Positions 6,653 through 14,906 of a stretch of DNA of 64,000 bases are shown here, piece after piece. The notes beneath the pieces were generated by a model. That model did no database searches, was not told the DNA's origin, and was given only the letters and a program-made list of their open reading frames with translations. The first letter of the stretch is position 1; every line of letters begins with the position of its first letter. The DNA is from Actinoplanes subtropicus. GTDB lineage: Bacteria > Actinomycetota > Actinomycetes > Mycobacteriales > Micromonosporaceae. The stretch lies in contig NZ_JOJL01000020.1 in the NCBI RefSeq assembly GCF_000721705.1, positions 124,001-188,000 on the forward strand, written 5' to 3'. Made by a program: the position numbers and the translations under genes.

Positions 6653-8956
6653 TCACGATGCCAGGGCGGTGAGAACCTTGGGCAGGTCCGCGGTGTGCAG
6701 CACGCCGAGCCGCCGGGTGGCCCGGGTGACCGCCACGTAGAGATCGGACAGGCCGCGCGGGCTCTCCGCGATGATCTCGTCGGGCTCGACCACCACCACG
6801 GCGTCGAACTCCAGGCCCTTCGCCTGCCGCACGGTCATCAGGACCACCTGGTTGCGCAGGTCGGGCTGTTCGCCGACGGCGGCGCCCGGGACGGCCTCGA
6901 CCAGGTGCCGGCCCAGTTCGGGTTCGAGCGCCTCGGGCACGATGACCCCGACACGGCCCTCTTCGGCTTCGGCGGCCTCCAGGCGTACGGCCGCAATCAC
7001 CTCCGCGGGAAGCGCGGCCCGCGGCACCCGGAGTGACCAGGGAGCCACGCCGGCGGACCGGACCGACCGGGGTGGCTGCAGCGCCGGATCGACCGCCGCG
7101 AGCACGTCGGCCGCCACCGCCATCACCTCGGCCGGCGTGCGGTAGTTGACGGTCAGCTCGACCAGGTTCCAGCGCTGCGCGACGTACGGCTCGAAGACCT
7201 GCTCCCAGCCGGTGGTGCCGGCCAGCTCGGAGGTCTGCGCGACGTCGCCGACCACGGTCATCGAGCGGCTCGGGCAGCGGCGCATGAGCAGCCGCCAGGC
7301 CATCGGGGACAGCTCCTGCGCCTCGTCGACGATCACGTGGCCGAAGGCCCAGGTGCGGTCGGCGGCGGCGCGCTCGGCGGCGGTCCGCGTGTCGATCACC
7401 TCGTGCCGCTCGACGAAGGCGCTGGCGTCCACCACGTCGATCGCGGAGAGGATCTCTTCCTCCTGGTCCTCGAAGTCCAGCGAGCGGGAACCCTCGACGA
7501 TCTCCAGCACGCCCTCCGCGTACTCGATCGCCTGGCGCCGCTCCTCGGCCACGGCGCGAGCGCGAAGCGTGTCGTCGACGCCCAGCAACTCGGCCAGTTC
7601 GTCGAGCAGCGGCACGTCGGCGGGGGTCCAGCGGGCCTCGCGGGCCCGCAGCAACAGCGCGCGCTCCCCGGCCGGCAGGTCGCGGGCCGCCGACTCCAGC
7701 CGGGCGGCGTCGGAGAGCAGGTCGCGCAGCACCTGCCGGGCGGTCAGCACCGGCCAGAACTCGAACAGCGCCAGCTGCACGTCGATGTCCTCGCGCAGCT
7801 CGCGGCGGGTCTCCGCGAGATCGGCCTCGGACAGCAGGTTTTCCCCACCCAGCGGGTCGGCGCCGATCCGCTCGGCGATCTGCAGCGACAGCGCGTGGAT
7901 CGCCTCGGTCACGAAGATCTGCCGGGCCACGTTGTGCGGACGGCCGGACTTACGGGCCGCGGCCCGGGCATCCTCCAGCACCGACCGCTCGATCCGCAGC
8001 GGGTAGCCGTCATGGTCGACCTCGACGAAGTCGTCCGGCACGGTCTGCCGGTCGGCCACCGCATTCTCGAGGACGTCGAGCATGCCGAGCCGACCCTTGA
8101 CCGCGGACGCGGCCGGAGATTCAACACCTTTCGCGCGTACGCCGGGGAACATGTCGCCCAGCGTCGCGAGCAGCACGCCGGTCTCCGCCAGCGACGGCAG
8201 CACCTGCGAGATGTAGCGCAGGAACGTGGTGTTCGGCCCGAGGATCAGCACGCCCCGTTTGGTCAGCTCGGCCCGGTACGTGTACAGCAGATACGCCGCC
8301 CGGTGCAGCGCGACCGCCGTCTTCCCGGTGCCCGGCCCGCCCTGCACGACCATCAGTCCGTTCAGCCCGGCCCGGATGATCTCGTCCTGCTCGGCCTGGA
8401 TGGTCTCGACGATGTCACGCATCCGCCCGGTTCGGCTCGCGGTCAGCGCGGAGAGCAGCGCCGCCTCGCCGGTCACGTCCTCGCGGCCGCCCGCGCCGGC
8501 CGCCGCGAGGTCGAGCACCTCGTCGTCGATCCCGGTCAGCACCCGGCCCTTGGTGCGCAGGTGCCGGCGGCGGGTCACGCCGTCCGGCGAGACCGCGGTG
8601 GCGAGGTAGAACGGGCGGGACGCGGGGGCCCGCCAGTCGACCAGCAGCGGGTCGCGATCATGCTCCTCGGCGGAGAGACCGAGCCGGCCGATGTAGCGCG
8701 GATCACCCGCGGCGAAATCGAGCCGGCCGAAACACAAACCGTTCTCGACCGCATTCATCTGGGCGAGTTGCTCGGCGTAGTGGCCGCGGGTGGCCTCCCG
8801 CTGGGCCCGGCCCTGCGGGGTGCCGCCGGCCTCCAGCAGAATCGCCTTGAGACGGTGATCTGCCTGGTCACGCAGCCTGTCCAGGCGGTCGTAGAGGGTG
8901 GTGAGGTACGCCTGCTCGAAACGGAGGTCGTCCCCGGCGGAGCTTGACAATTCCAC
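6653..8956 (-). CDS. helD: HelD-type RNA polymerase recycling ATPase (UvrD/Rep superfamily 1)
   Basis: This protein of about 767 residues has the HelD layout: an N-terminal coiled coil (LRFEQAYLTTLYDRLDRLRD) that reaches into RNA polymerase, the Walker A motif GGPGTGKTAVALHRAAYLL, Walker B in HVIVDEAQELSPMAWRLL, motif III TVVGDVAQTS, and the C-terminal RQAKGLEFDAVVVVEP and YVAVTRATRRLGVLH. The family dismantles stalled RNA polymerase; actinobacterial HelR relatives can displace rifamycin. The start is uncertain: GTG at 8956 abuts AAAGGGGA, whereas TTG at 8950 has better spacing. An open extension to 9076 has no homology. Confidence 0.9.
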   Translation of the reverse strand: MELSSSAGDDLRFEQAYLTTLYDRLDRLRDQADHRLKAILLEAGGTPQGRAQREATRGHYAEQLAQMNAVENGLCFGRLDFAAGDPRYIGRLGLSAEEHDRDPLLVDWRAPASRPFYLATAVSPDGVTRRRHLRTKGRVLTGIDDEVLDLAAAGAGGREDVTGEAALLSALTASRTGRMRDIVETIQAEQDEIIRAGLNGLMVVQGGPGTGKTAVALHRAAYLLYTYRAELTKRGVLILGPNTTFLRYISQVLPSLAETGVLLATLGDMFPGVRAKGVESPAASAVKGRLGMLDVLENAVADRQTVPDDFVEVDHDGYPLRIERSVLEDARAAARKSGRPHNVARQIFVTEAIHALSLQIAERIGADPLGGENLLSEADLAETRRELREDIDVQLALFEFWPVLTARQVLRDLLSDAARLESAARDLPAGERALLLRAREARWTPADVPLLDELAELLGVDDTLRARAVAEERRQAIEYAEGVLEIVEGSRSLDFEDQEEEILSAIDVVDASAFVERHEVIDTRTAAERAAADRTWAFGHVIVDEAQELSPMAWRLLMRRCPSRSMTVVGDVAQTSELAGTTGWEQVFEPYVAQRWNLVELTVNYRTPAEVMAVAADVLAAVDPALQPPRSVRSAGVAPWSLRVPRAALPAEVIAAVRLEAAEAEEGRVGVIVPEALEPELGRHLVEAVPGAAVGEQPDLRNQVVLMTVRQAKGLEFDAVVVVEPDEIIAESPRGLSDLYVAVTRATRRLGVLHTADLPKVLTALAS

Positions 8957-8982
8957 TCCCCTTTGTGGTAGCATTCGCCAGC

Positions 8983-9007
8983 AGTGACCATTCGTGGTCA
9001 CTTTTTT
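8983..9007. promoter_or_regulatory. TTCG-tetraloop hairpin with T6 tract in the helD leader
   Basis: AGTGACCA (8983-8990), loop TTCG, TGGTCACT (8995-9002), then TTTTTT on the + strand. On the minus strand the same hairpin lies in the helD 5' untranslated region, downstream of a plausible promoter (TTGGGG, 17 nt, TATTCT; the -10 is at 9031-9026). It could be a + strand terminator, a helD leader element or an operator with GTGACCA half-sites. Confidence 0.55.
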
Positions 9008-9134
9008 ATTGCTCGACAATCGGCCAGAATAGCCCATCGACGGCGACGCCCCAACCGGTGACGGCGGTGTCCGCAATCCGTCAGTTTTCCCGGCGAGCCG
9101 TTACGCAGGGGGGCGCATCGGACTTAACCGGGGC

Positions 9135-9650
9135 ATGAACCACGACCACCCGATCCGACGTCTCGGCGCGCTCGCCCTCACCGCGGCCGCCGCCCTCACC
9201 CTCGTCACGGCGTGCTCCGGCGGCGACAAGCCGTCCGGCACCGCCGCGCAGGCCGCCGCCAACGGCCCCGAGCCCAAGACCATCGACGGCGCCAAGGCCG
9301 CCGCGCAGACCGTCTTCGACCGGTTCGCCGGCGGCGACTTCGCCGGGGCCTGGGACATGTACACCGCCGCCGGCAAGGCCGCGATCAGCAAGGACGACTA
9401 CGTCAAGCTCAACCAGGCCTGCTCCCGCAAGGGCCTGGCCATCCAGCTGACCAGCGCCCGGATGGACGGCGCCGACCACGCGATCGTGATCGCCAAGCAG
9501 CTGGTGGCGACGCAGTCGTACACGATGGTCTACGAGAACAACGCGTGGAAGCTGGAACCGGCGCAGGAGGGGCTCGCGCTGTACAAGCTCGGCGCGGCCA
9601 AGGCGATCGCCGCCCAGAAGAAGGCCGGCACCTGCGCCGGCGGGCAGTAG
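9135..9650 (+). CDS. Putative secreted lipoprotein, 171 aa
   Basis: An N-terminal signal peptide ends in the lipobox LVTAC near residue 27, so the mature protein should be lipid-anchored outside the membrane. The mature part starts with a Ser/Gly/Ala-rich linker and continues with an alpha-beta domain (AAAQTVFDRFAGGDFAGAWD, then YEN-NAWKLEPA-type strands). This layout resembles small NTF2-like or DUF4878-type lipoproteins, but I do not assign it firmly. A Cys pair (QACSRK and GTCAGG) could form a disulfide. It is an isolated gene between divergent helD and a convergent sigma-factor gene. Confidence 0.75.
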   Translation: MNHDHPIRRLGALALTAAAALTLVTACSGGDKPSGTAAQAAANGPEPKTIDGAKAAAQTVFDRFAGGDFAGAWDMYTAAGKAAISKDDYVKLNQACSRKGLAIQLTSARMDGADHAIVIAKQLVATQSYTMVYENNAWKLEPAQEGLALYKLGAAKAIAAQKKAGTCAGGQ

Positions 9651-9696
9651 CGGCACCGGCGCCCGCCGCGGGTCCGCGGCGGGCGCCCCGTTCCGC

Positions 9697-10548
9697 TCAG
9701 GCGGCCACCGGCAGGCCGTCCGGGCCGGTCATCGCGAGCCGGGTACGGATGTCGCCGCGTACGGCGATCTGCTCGTAGTAGGCGGCCCGGCGCCGGGCGA
9801 CGCAGCCCTCCTTCGGCGGGTTCTCCGCCGCGAGCGCCGGGTCCAGGTGCGTGTTCAGCCCGTCGCGCAGCAGGCCCAGCGCCTCGGCGCGCAGCTGCGA
9901 CACCCGCGACTCGGTGACCCCGAGGTCCTCGGCGATCCGGGCCATCGGCCGCTCGTCGAAGAAGTAGCCCTGCACCACCTCGCGCAACCGGTCGGGCAGC
10001 GCGTCCACCGCGTGCCGCAGGTAGCCCAGCCGCTCCCGGCGGATCAGCATCTCCTCCGGGCCGGCGCTCGGCTCGGTGACCATGTCGTCGGCCGTGGCGG
10101 TGGCGAAGCCCTGCAGGCTGAACACCACGGCGCGATGCACGTCGTCGTCGGCGCTCTCGATGTCCTCGACCGTGCAGCCCAGCCGCTCGGCGACCTCCTG
10201 CACGGTGGGCGTGCGGCCCAGCTCGGCGGTCAGCTCCTGGCGGGCCGAGTCGGTACGGCGGGCGCGCTGGCGGACCGAGCGGCTGGCCCAGTCCAGGCCG
10301 CGCAGCTCGTCCAGCAGGGCGCCGCGCACCCGGGCCGCGGCGAACCGGGCGAACGGGACGCCCCGCTCGGCGTCGAAGCCCCGGGCCGCGTGCACGAGAG
10401 CCGCGTAGCCGGCCGACATCAGGTCGTCGCGGTTGACGTGCTGCGGCACCCGGGCCAGCATCTCGCGGACCAGGTGACCGACCAGCGGCATGTGCTCCTG
10501 GACGATGTCCGGGCCGCGGCGGCGATCGACGTGGGGTGCACCGCTCAT
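9697..10548 (-). CDS. Second FliA/WhiG-like sigma factor
   Basis: This 283-residue paralogue of the sigma factor at 5687-6610 has the same order of regions: EHMPLVGHLVREMLARVPQ, RGVPFARFAAARVRGALLDE, LRGLDWASRSVRQRAR, LGRTPTVQEVAERLG, ADDMVTE, and the region 4 helix-turn-helix MARIAEDLGVTESRVSQLRAEA. It also has the tail ARRRAAYYEQIA and RLAMTGPDG, which normal FliA or WhiG lack. The ATG at 10548 has GAGGAG about 10 nt upstream; the longer frame to 10596 is unsupported. Two paralogues 3 kb apart suggest duplication with specialised regulons, perhaps in sporangium or flagellum development. Confidence 0.92.
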   Translation of the reverse strand: MSGAPHVDRRRGPDIVQEHMPLVGHLVREMLARVPQHVNRDDLMSAGYAALVHAARGFDAERGVPFARFAAARVRGALLDELRGLDWASRSVRQRARRTDSARQELTAELGRTPTVQEVAERLGCTVEDIESADDDVHRAVVFSLQGFATATADDMVTEPSAGPEEMLIRRERLGYLRHAVDALPDRLREVVQGYFFDERPMARIAEDLGVTESRVSQLRAEALGLLRDGLNTHLDPALAAENPPKEGCVARRRAAYYEQIAVRGDIRTRLAMTGPDGLPVAA

Positions 10549-10617
10549 GGTGGGGGATCTCCTCGCGGTAACGCCCGGGCGGGGGTTCCCGGGCACTGAG
10601 GAGAACGGTGATCTGCG

Positions 10618-13600
10618 TTAAGTGCGGAACGGGTCCTGCCCGGGTGCAGCACGGTTGCGGATATGCTTGATCGCTTGGGAAGACCCCCAACCCTTTGGAG
10701 TTCCCGCTACATGACCACATTCACCGAGCTCGGCGTCCCTGCCGCCCTCACCAAGGCGCTGGCCGCGCTCGGCATCACCACCCCGTTCCCGATCCAGGCC
10801 GCCACCCTGCCCGACTCGCTCGCCGGACGGGACGTCCTGGGCCGCGGGCGCACCGGCTCCGGCAAGACGTACGCGTTCGCGCTGCCCGTGCTGGCCCGCC
10901 TGGCCGCCTCGGGCAGCCCCCGGCGCCCCGGCCGTCCCCGCGCGCTGATCCTGGCGCCCACCCGCGAGCTGGCCGGCCAGATCGACGCCGCCCTCGCGCC
11001 GCTCGCCGCCGCGCTCGGCCTGCGCACGCTGGTCGTCTTCGGTGGCGTCGGCGCGAACCCGCAGATCAAGGGGCTGGCGGCCGGCGTCGATGTGCTGGTG
11101 GCCTGCCCCGGCCGGCTCGACGACCACCTGCGCAACGGCCACGCCTCGCTGGACGCGGTCGAGATCACCGTGCTCGACGAGGCCGACCACATGGCCGACC
11201 TGGGCTTCCTGCCGGTGGTCCGAAGGCTGCTCGAGCAGACCCCGCGGGACGGGCAGCGGCTGCTCTTCTCGGCGACCCTGGACAACGGGGTCGACGTGCT
11301 GGTCAAGCGCTTCATGCGGCGGCCGGTGTCGCACGCGGTCGACCCGGTCGACGAGGTGCCGACCGAGATGGCCCACCACGTGCTGCACGTACGCGGGGAC
11401 GACCGGTTCGGCGTGCTGGTCGACCTGCTGGCCGCGCCGGGCCGTTCGGTGGTCTTCACCCGCACCAAGCGGCGGGCGAAGGTGCTGACCAAGCAGCTGG
11501 TGGCGGCCGGGGTGCCGGCGGTCGAGCTGCACGGGAACCTGGCGCAGAACGCGCGCAACCGCAACCTGGCGGCGTTCTCCGACGGGAGCGCAGAGACGCT
11601 GGTGGCGACCGACATCGCGGCCCGGGGCATCCACGTCGACGACGTGGCGCTGGTGATCCACGCGGACCCTCCGGTGGAGCACAAGGCCTACGTGCACCGG
11701 TCCGGCCGGACGGCGCGGGCGGGTGCGCAGGGCACGGTGGTCACGCTGATGACGGACGATCAGCAGGCGGAGGTACGGGATCTGACCCGCAAGGCCGGCG
11801 TACGCCCGACGACCAGCCGGACCCGGCCGGGTGACCCGCTGCTGGCCCAGTTGGCGCCCGGTGAGCGGCGGTTCGTCGCGGCGCCGGCCGCCACGGCGCC
11901 GGCGGCCCGCCCGGCGTCGGCGAGCCGGCCGGAGTCGGCGAGCCGGCAGCCGTCGGCGAGCCGTTCCGGTGGCCGTCCCGCGCGCTCCTCGGGGCGGGGC
12001 GGGGCGCAGCCGGAGGCCGCCGGCCAGGGGTCGCGCGGCCGGGGACGCAGCGGCGGTCACGCTTCCGAGCCGGCGGCCGCCGCCGACCGGAGCCGTCGGG
12101 GTGGCGGTCAGCCGCGCACCCGTTCGGGGCCGGCCGCGACTCCCGTCGGTCAGCCGCGCACTCGTTCCGCGCCGGCCGCGACTGCCGGCGGCCAGCCGCG
12201 CACTCGTTCCGCGCCGACCCCGTCCTCCGGTGGCGGGGCGGCGGCGTTCTCCGCGTCCAGCCGGGCCGGTGGTCGCCGCCGCGGCGGCCGCTGAGGTTGA
12301 GCGGCGTTCGGTGGCCGGCCGGGCCGGTGATCGCGGGCAGGGTGGCCGCTGGGATTGAGCGGCGTTCGGTGGCCGGCCGGGCCGGTGGTCGCTGAGGTTG
12401 AGCGGCGATCGGTGGCCGGCCGCCAGCCGGGCCAGCTCGGTCCGGTTGGCGACCTGGAGTTTCGCGTACACGTGGGCCAGGTGGGTCTTCACCGTGCCGC
12501 GGCCGATGAACAGCCGCGCGCCGATCTCCACGTTGGAGAGACCCTGCACGGCCAGCTCGACGACCGAGAGCTCGGCCGGGGTCAGGCTCGCCCAGCCGGC
12601 GTCCGGACGCCGGCGTGGCCCACGGGCCTTCGCGGCATAGGCGGCCGCCGCCCGGAAGCCCAGCACCAGGTCGTGGTCCGCCCGGATCCGCATGGCCTCC
12701 CGGTGCAGCCTCAGCGCCCGCTCGGGATCGCCGTCGTGCGCCAGCAGCGCCTGCTCGTCGAGCACCCCGGCCCGGATCCGCGGCATCGCCGGGGTCAGCG
12801 GCGCGTTCTCCAGCGCCTGCAAGGTGCGGGCCGCCGCTTCGTGGTCTCCCGCCAACCGCAGCGCGGTCGCCAGCACCAGCCGGGTCTCCGGCGCCAGCCC
12901 CTCTTCGCTCGGCGCCGGCTGCCACCGGCCCTCCAACCGGCACCATTCGACCGCCTCCGCCGGGCGCCCCGACTCCAGCGCCAGCAGCGCCTTGGTCCGC
13001 TCCCAGCCGGTGATGTACGGCAACTCCCCGCCGAGCAGCGCGTCGATCGGCTCCAGCGCCCGCCACGCCTCCGCCACCCGCCCCTGCAGCACCCGGATCT
13101 CGGCCAGCACGCACCGGGTCGAGCCGGTCCAGTGGAAGTCCCGCAGCGGCGCCGCCGTCTCCACCGCCCGCTCGGCCAACTCCCCCGCCCGCCGGAGGTC
13201 ACCGGACCGGGCCGTGGCCAGCGCCAGCCAGCACTGCGCCAGCGCCGCCACCCCGCGGTCGCCGCGGGCGAGCGGCCCGGCCACCGCCGCTTCGAGGTGC
13301 TTGATCGCCTCCGGATACCGGTCGGCGAGCACGTGGACCACGCCGATGAAGGCCTCGGCCGAGTCCGCGACGAACACGTCCCCGGCCGCGAGGGCCTCCG
13401 CCCGGGCCGCCTGCGCCTCGTCGAGCGCCCCGTCCAGGCCGACCATCAGCCGGCCGATCGCGGTCAGGGCCCGGCTGATCCGGGCGGCCGCCGGCGCGCC
13501 GGTCTCGACCGCGAGCTGCCGGGCCGCGTACGCCACCTGGTACGCCTCCGTGCCCGGCAGGCCGGTGTCGGCCACCAGCGCGTACGCCGCGAGCACGTCG

Positions 13601-14847
13601 GCCTGCAGCGGGGTGCGCTCGTCCGCGCCGCGATCGGCGGCGCGCCGAAGCAGGCGTACGCCCTCGCCGCCGCGCCCCTCCAGGTGCCACAGCCACGCGC
13701 AGGCCGCCGCCAGCCGCCGGCCTCGGCTCGGGTCCTCGCGGGACAGGCCCCACTCGATCGCCGCCCGGAGGTTCGGGTACGCCGCGCCGATCCGCGCCCG
13801 CCACTCGTCCTTGTCCGTGGTCAGCAGCGGCGCCAACCGCTCCACCAGGTCGAGGTACAGATCGAGGTGCCGGTCGCGCAGCTCGTCCGCCTCGCCGGCC
13901 TCGGTCAGCCGATCCATCGCGTACGCCCGCACCACGCCGAGCATCCGGTAGGCCGCCTCGCTGCCGGTGGTGTCGGCCACCACCAGCGACTTGTCGACCA
14001 GCCCGCGCAGCGCCCGCAGGCCGTTCCGCTCGGTCAGGGCTGACACGGCCGCCGCGCCGAAGCCCGGCTCGAACACCGCCAGCCGCCGGAAGAGCACCCG
14101 CTCGTCCTCGTCGAGCAGGTCGTGGCTCCACCGCATCGATCCTTCGAGGGTCTGCTGGCGGAACGGCGCCGTCCGCGCGCCGCCCTCCAGCAGCGCGAAG
14201 GGGCTGCCCAGCGAGTCGGCGATCTGGGCCGCGGAGAGGGTGCCGGCCCAGCCGGCGGCCAGCTCCAGCGCGAGCGGAAGCCGGTCGAGCCGATCGCAGA
14301 GCCGCCGGGCCCCGGCGCCGTCGGCGGCCCGGGACCGCTCCAGGAAGAGCGCCAGCGCGTCGGCCAGGCTCATCGGCGGCACCCGCCACACCCGCTCGCC
14401 GGGGACGCCGAGCGGGGCGCGGCTGGTGGCCAGCACGGTGACGCCCGGGCAGCCGGCCAGGATCGCCGCGACCAGCCGGGCCGCGCCGTCCGGGACGTGC
14501 TCGCAGTTGTCCAGCACGATCAGCAGCTTGCGGTCGCGCAGCGCGGCGACCACCGCGGGCACCGGGTCGAGCCCGGCCGGCGCGAGGACGTCCAGCGCCT
14601 CGGCCACCCGGCGCCCCACCCGCTCGGGATCGGGCTCCTCCTCGAGGCCGACCCAGCACGAGGCGCCGCCGTCACTGCCGCCGCCGGCTGCCTCCTGGCC
14701 CAGTCGGATGGCCAGCCGGGTCTTGCCGCAGCCGCCCGGCCCGACCAGGGTCAGCAGCCGCCCGGCCGCCAGCGCCGGCCCGAGCGCGGCGAGTTCCTCG
14801 GCCCGGCCGACGAAGGACGTCAGCTCCGGTGGCATAGGCGTCGGCAT
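10618..14847 (-). CDS. LuxR-family regulator with NTPase domain; no stop until deep in the antisense helicase
   Basis: The recognisable protein spans 14847 down to about 12420 (about 810 residues). It has an N-terminal NTPase of the AfsR/NB-ARC type (PPELTSFVGRAEELAAL, P-loop GPGGCGKTRLAIRLG, LLIVLDNCEHV, LATSRAPL), a helical TPR-like middle, and a C-terminal LuxR helix-turn-helix (LTPAELSVVELAVQGLSNVE, then GTVKTHLAHVYAKLQV). After LARLAAG, where the family normally stops, the frame stays open through the triple repeat and then antisense to the DEAD-box gene until 10618. These 590-600 extra residues are Arg/Pro-rich and look non-coding. Loss of the stop by the repeat expansion, or an assembly error there, is the likely cause. 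Confidence 0.75.
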   Translation of the reverse strand: MPTPMPPELTSFVGRAEELAALGPALAAGRLLTLVGPGGCGKTRLAIRLGQEAAGGGSDGGASCWVGLEEEPDPERVGRRVAEALDVLAPAGLDPVPAVVAALRDRKLLIVLDNCEHVPDGAARLVAAILAGCPGVTVLATSRAPLGVPGERVWRVPPMSLADALALFLERSRAADGAGARRLCDRLDRLPLALELAAGWAGTLSAAQIADSLGSPFALLEGGARTAPFRQQTLEGSMRWSHDLLDEDERVLFRRLAVFEPGFGAAAVSALTERNGLRALRGLVDKSLVVADTTGSEAAYRMLGVVRAYAMDRLTEAGEADELRDRHLDLYLDLVERLAPLLTTDKDEWRARIGAAYPNLRAAIEWGLSREDPSRGRRLAAACAWLWHLEGRGGEGVRLLRRAADRGADERTPLQADVLAAYALVADTGLPGTEAYQVAYAARQLAVETGAPAAARISRALTAIGRLMVGLDGALDEAQAARAEALAAGDVFVADSAEAFIGVVHVLADRYPEAIKHLEAAVAGPLARGDRGVAALAQCWLALATARSGDLRRAGELAERAVETAAPLRDFHWTGSTRCVLAEIRVLQGRVAEAWRALEPIDALLGGELPYITGWERTKALLALESGRPAEAVEWCRLEGRWQPAPSEEGLAPETRLVLATALRLAGDHEAAARTLQALENAPLTPAMPRIRAGVLDEQALLAHDGDPERALRLHREAMRIRADHDLVLGFRAAAAYAAKARGPRRRPDAGWASLTPAELSVVELAVQGLSNVEIGARLFIGRGTVKTHLAHVYAKLQVANRTELARLAAGHRSPLNLSDHRPGRPPNAAQSQRPPCPRSPARPATERRSTSAAAAAATTGPAGRGERRRPATGGRGRRGTSARLAAGSRGRRGTSARLTDGSRGRPRTGARLTATPTAPVGGGRRLGSVTAAASPAARPLAGGLRLRPAPPRGARGTATGTARRRLPARRLRPARRRRAGRRRRGGRRRDEPPLTGRQLGQQRVTRPGPAGRRAYAGLAGQIPYLRLLIVRHQRDHRALRTRPRRPAGPVHVGLVLHRRVRVDHQRHVVDVDAPGRDVGRHQRLCAPVGERRQVAVARVLRQVPVQLDRRHPGRHQLLGQHLRPPLGAGEDHRTARRGQQVDQHAEPVVPAYVQHVVGHLGRHLVDRVDRVRHRPPHEALDQHVDPVVQGRREEQPLPVPRGLLEQPSDHRQEAQVGHVVGLVEHGDLDRVQRGVAVAQVVVEPAGAGHQHIDAGRQPLDLRVRADATEDDQRAQAERGGERREGGVDLAGQLAGGRQDQRAGTAGAPGAARGGQAGQHGQRERVRLAGAGAPAAQDVPSGERVGQGGGLDRERGGDAERGQRLGEGGRDAELGECGHVAGTPKGWGSSQAIKHIRNRAAPGQDPFRT
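10711..12294 (+). CDS. DEAD-box ATP-dependent RNA helicase
   Basis: The 527-residue protein has all core motifs in order: Q motif TTPFPIQ, Walker A GRTGSGKT, PTRELAGQ, DEAD in VLDEADHMADLGF, SATLD, then the second RecA domain with RSGRTARAG. Residues from about 370 form a basic, low-complexity Arg/Ser/Pro tail with repeated blocks such as QPRTRS, as in CsdA/RhlE-like actinobacterial helicases that remodel structured RNA. The ATG at 10711 has GGAG 10 nt upstream. The stop codon lies in the first copy of a tandem repeat, and a minus-strand LuxR ORF runs antisense through the whole gene. Confidence 0.92.
   Translation: MTTFTELGVPAALTKALAALGITTPFPIQAATLPDSLAGRDVLGRGRTGSGKTYAFALPVLARLAASGSPRRPGRPRALILAPTRELAGQIDAALAPLAAALGLRTLVVFGGVGANPQIKGLAAGVDVLVACPGRLDDHLRNGHASLDAVEITVLDEADHMADLGFLPVVRRLLEQTPRDGQRLLFSATLDNGVDVLVKRFMRRPVSHAVDPVDEVPTEMAHHVLHVRGDDRFGVLVDLLAAPGRSVVFTRTKRRAKVLTKQLVAAGVPAVELHGNLAQNARNRNLAAFSDGSAETLVATDIAARGIHVDDVALVIHADPPVEHKAYVHRSGRTARAGAQGTVVTLMTDDQQAEVRDLTRKAGVRPTTSRTRPGDPLLAQLAPGERRFVAAPAATAPAARPASASRPESASRQPSASRSGGRPARSSGRGGAQPEAAGQGSRGRGRSGGHASEPAAAADRSRRGGGQPRTRSGPAATPVGQPRTRSAPAATAGGQPRTRSAPTPSSGGGAAAFSASSRAGGRRRGGR
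12297..12421. repeat. Three imperfect direct repeats at a convergent gene junction
   Basis: TTGAGCGGCG(T/A)TCGGTGGCC begins copies at 12297, 12355 and 12398. The first two copies are identical over 33 bp; the third diverges after 24 bp. They separate the helicase stop codon from the last recognisable LuxR residues. Confidence 0.85.
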
Positions 14848-14906
14848 TCCCGGAAGTCTGCCAGGTGGCAGATGTTCTTCCGGCGCCCGGCGGACAGGAT
14901 CGAGTC

